DNA of 5,494 nucleotides from an uncultured Clostridia bacterium. GTDB taxonomy: Bacteria; Bacillota; Clostridia; Oscillospirales; Oscillospiraceae. The position numbers were made by a program, and so were the translations under genes. Of the stretch, positions 4,681-5,494 are shown piece after piece. Positions within the stretch are counted from its first letter, which is position 1, and every line of letters starts with the position of its first letter. The notes under the pieces were generated by a model. The model had not been told where the DNA came from. It made no database searches and saw only the letters and a program-made list of their open reading frames with translations. The stretch lies in the NCBI GenBank assembly GCA_946539175.1, contig CAMNHH010000143.1, forward strand, positions 1 through 5,494, in the 5' to 3' direction.

Positions 4681-5214
4681 ATGGCAAAAACTTTGATCGC
4701 GTTCTTCTCCCGGGCGGATGAAAACTACTTCGGCGGGGCCATGCGTTACGTCCCGGTGGGCAACACGGAGATTGTCTGCGACAACATCCGGAGGCTGATC
4801 GAGGCAGACCGCTTCAAGATCGAGATGAAGCGCCCCTACTCCCCGGTCTACATGAGCTGCATCGAGGAGGCCAAGCAGGACCTGCGGGCCAAGGCCCGGC
4901 CGGAGCTGACGGCCCTGCCGGAGTCCATCGACGGCTACGACACCGTAATCCTGGCCTACCCCAACTACTGGGGCACCATGCCCATGGCGGTATATACCTT
5001 CCTGGAGGCCTTCGACTTCAGCGGCAAGACCATCCTGCCCCTCTGCACCAACGAGGGCAGCGGCATGGGCTCCAGCGAGCGGGAGATCCGGAGGCTTTGC
5101 CCCGGCGCCAAGCTGAAGCCGGGCCTGCCCGTCACCGGCTCCCGTGCCGCCCAGGCGGAGCCGCAGCTGAAGCGCTGGCTCAGCGCCAACGGGCTGCTGG
5201 AAAACGAAACTTGA
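4681..5214 (+). CDS. Flavodoxin family protein (flavodoxin_4 type)
   Basis: A 177-residue cytosolic FMN-binding protein. Residues 3-10 (KTLIAFFS) form the first strand leading into the phosphate loop, which has the family's characteristic insertion before VGNTE (26-30). The second strand and aromatic FMN loop are TVILAYPNYWGTMPM (88-102), and a third loop is LPLCTNEGSGMGSSE (119-133), the usual isoalloxazine-contact region. It likely carries electrons or acts as an NAD(P)H-dependent quinone-type or flavin-linked reductase; the precise partner is unknown. AGGAGGT at 4667-4673 lies 7 bases before the ATG. It is divergent from its probable LysR regulator and 24 bases ahead of the aldo/keto reductase, suggesting a shared transcript and a job in reducing reactive carbonyls or quinones. 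Confidence 0.92.
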   Translation: MAKTLIAFFSRADENYFGGAMRYVPVGNTEIVCDNIRRLIEADRFKIEMKRPYSPVYMSCIEEAKQDLRAKARPELTALPESIDGYDTVILAYPNYWGTMPMAVYTFLEAFDFSGKTILPLCTNEGSGMGSSEREIRRLCPGAKLKPGLPVTGSRAAQAEPQLKRWLSANGLLENET

Positions 5215-5238
5215 AAAACAGACGATCAGGAGGACAAC

Positions 5239-5494
5239 ATGGAATACATCACACTGAACAACGGCAAGCTCTGCCCCGCGGTGGGCATCGGCACCTTTCT
5301 GCTCAGCCCCGCCGAGGCGGAGAACAGTGTCCGGGAGGCCCTGAAGATGGGCTATTCCCTGGTGGACACCGCCAACGCCTATGTGAACGAGCGGGCTGTG
5401 GGCCGGGGCATGCGGGCCAGCGGCCTGGGCCGGGAGGAGATCTTCCTCTCCACCAAGCTGTGGCCCAGCGAGTACGAGAACCCCAAGGCCGTGG
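5239..5494 (+). CDS. Aldo/keto reductase (3' end beyond the window)
   Basis: The first 85 residues of an NADPH-dependent aldo/keto reductase. They open with MEYITLNNGKLCPAVGIGTF, the usual N-terminal hairpin and first strand of the (beta/alpha)8 barrel. LVDTANAYVNERAVGRG (41-57) holds the catalytic Asp43 and Tyr48, and STKLWP (71-76) holds the catalytic Lys73. The fourth catalytic residue, His, would lie just past the window end. The closest family feel is the 2,5-diketo-D-gluconate/methylglyoxal reductase-like group, but the substrate cannot be fixed from this fragment. AGGAGG at 5228-5233 is 5 bases from the ATG. It follows the flavodoxin gene closely, with no terminator or promoter between them. 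Confidence 0.93.
   Translation, partial: MEYITLNNGKLCPAVGIGTFLLSPAEAENSVREALKMGYSLVDTANAYVNERAVGRGMRASGLGREEIFLSTKLWPSEYENPKAV

Noticed and set aside
1..5494. CRISPR arrays, tRNA or rRNA genes, insertion sequences
   Set aside because: Nothing resembling regularly spaced repeats, tRNA cloverleaf sequences, rRNA segments or transposase genes was seen on either strand.

Overview
The window looks like chromosomal DNA from a GC-rich, gut-type Clostridia (Bacillota; Oscillospirales-like). The signs are strong AGGAGG-type ribosome binding sites, GC-rich third codon positions, AT-rich promoters with TG-extended -10 boxes, a Gram-positive-style lipoprotein signal peptide, and a LysR/flavodoxin_4/aldo-keto reductase neighbourhood of a kind common in that group. 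The taxonomic call is inference; there is no rRNA or other phylogenetic marker here.

Left region (1-3013, + strand). The window opens inside or at the edge of a LysR-type regulator gene (1-738) of which only the effector-binding part is visible. A 255-base intergenic stretch follows, with a good sigma-A promoter at 899-927 and a structured leader. It drives a probable two-gene unit. The first gene (994-2589) is a class V PLP-dependent, cysteine-desulfurase-like enzyme fused in frame behind a lipoprotein signal peptide and a Ser/Thr/Ala/Glu-rich linker. The second (2618-3013) is a free-standing TipAS-type drug-recognition domain. A 15-bp perfect hairpin at 3033-3076 ends this unit and also the convergent gene beyond it.

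Middle region (3093-4558, - strand). A small MerR-like helix-turn-helix protein with an unidentified C-terminal domain (3093-3548) has its own promoter. Upstream of it on the same strand is a full-length LysR-type regulator (3671-4558).

Right region (4559-5494). The LysR gene is divergent from a flavodoxin gene (4681-5214), which is followed after 24 bases by an aldo/keto reductase gene (5239 onward, cut by the window end). The 122-base divergent region holds back-to-back overlapping promoters and a 9-bp inverted repeat spaced 42 bp. This suggests the LysR protein controls itself and a small redox operon.

The most unusual item is the enzyme at 994-2589. All the recognisable PLP and cysteine-desulfurase catalytic residues are present, yet the sequence predicts export and lipid anchoring outside the membrane, where PLP enzymes of this family are not expected. 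Its pairing with a stand-alone TipAS-like domain is also worth following up.
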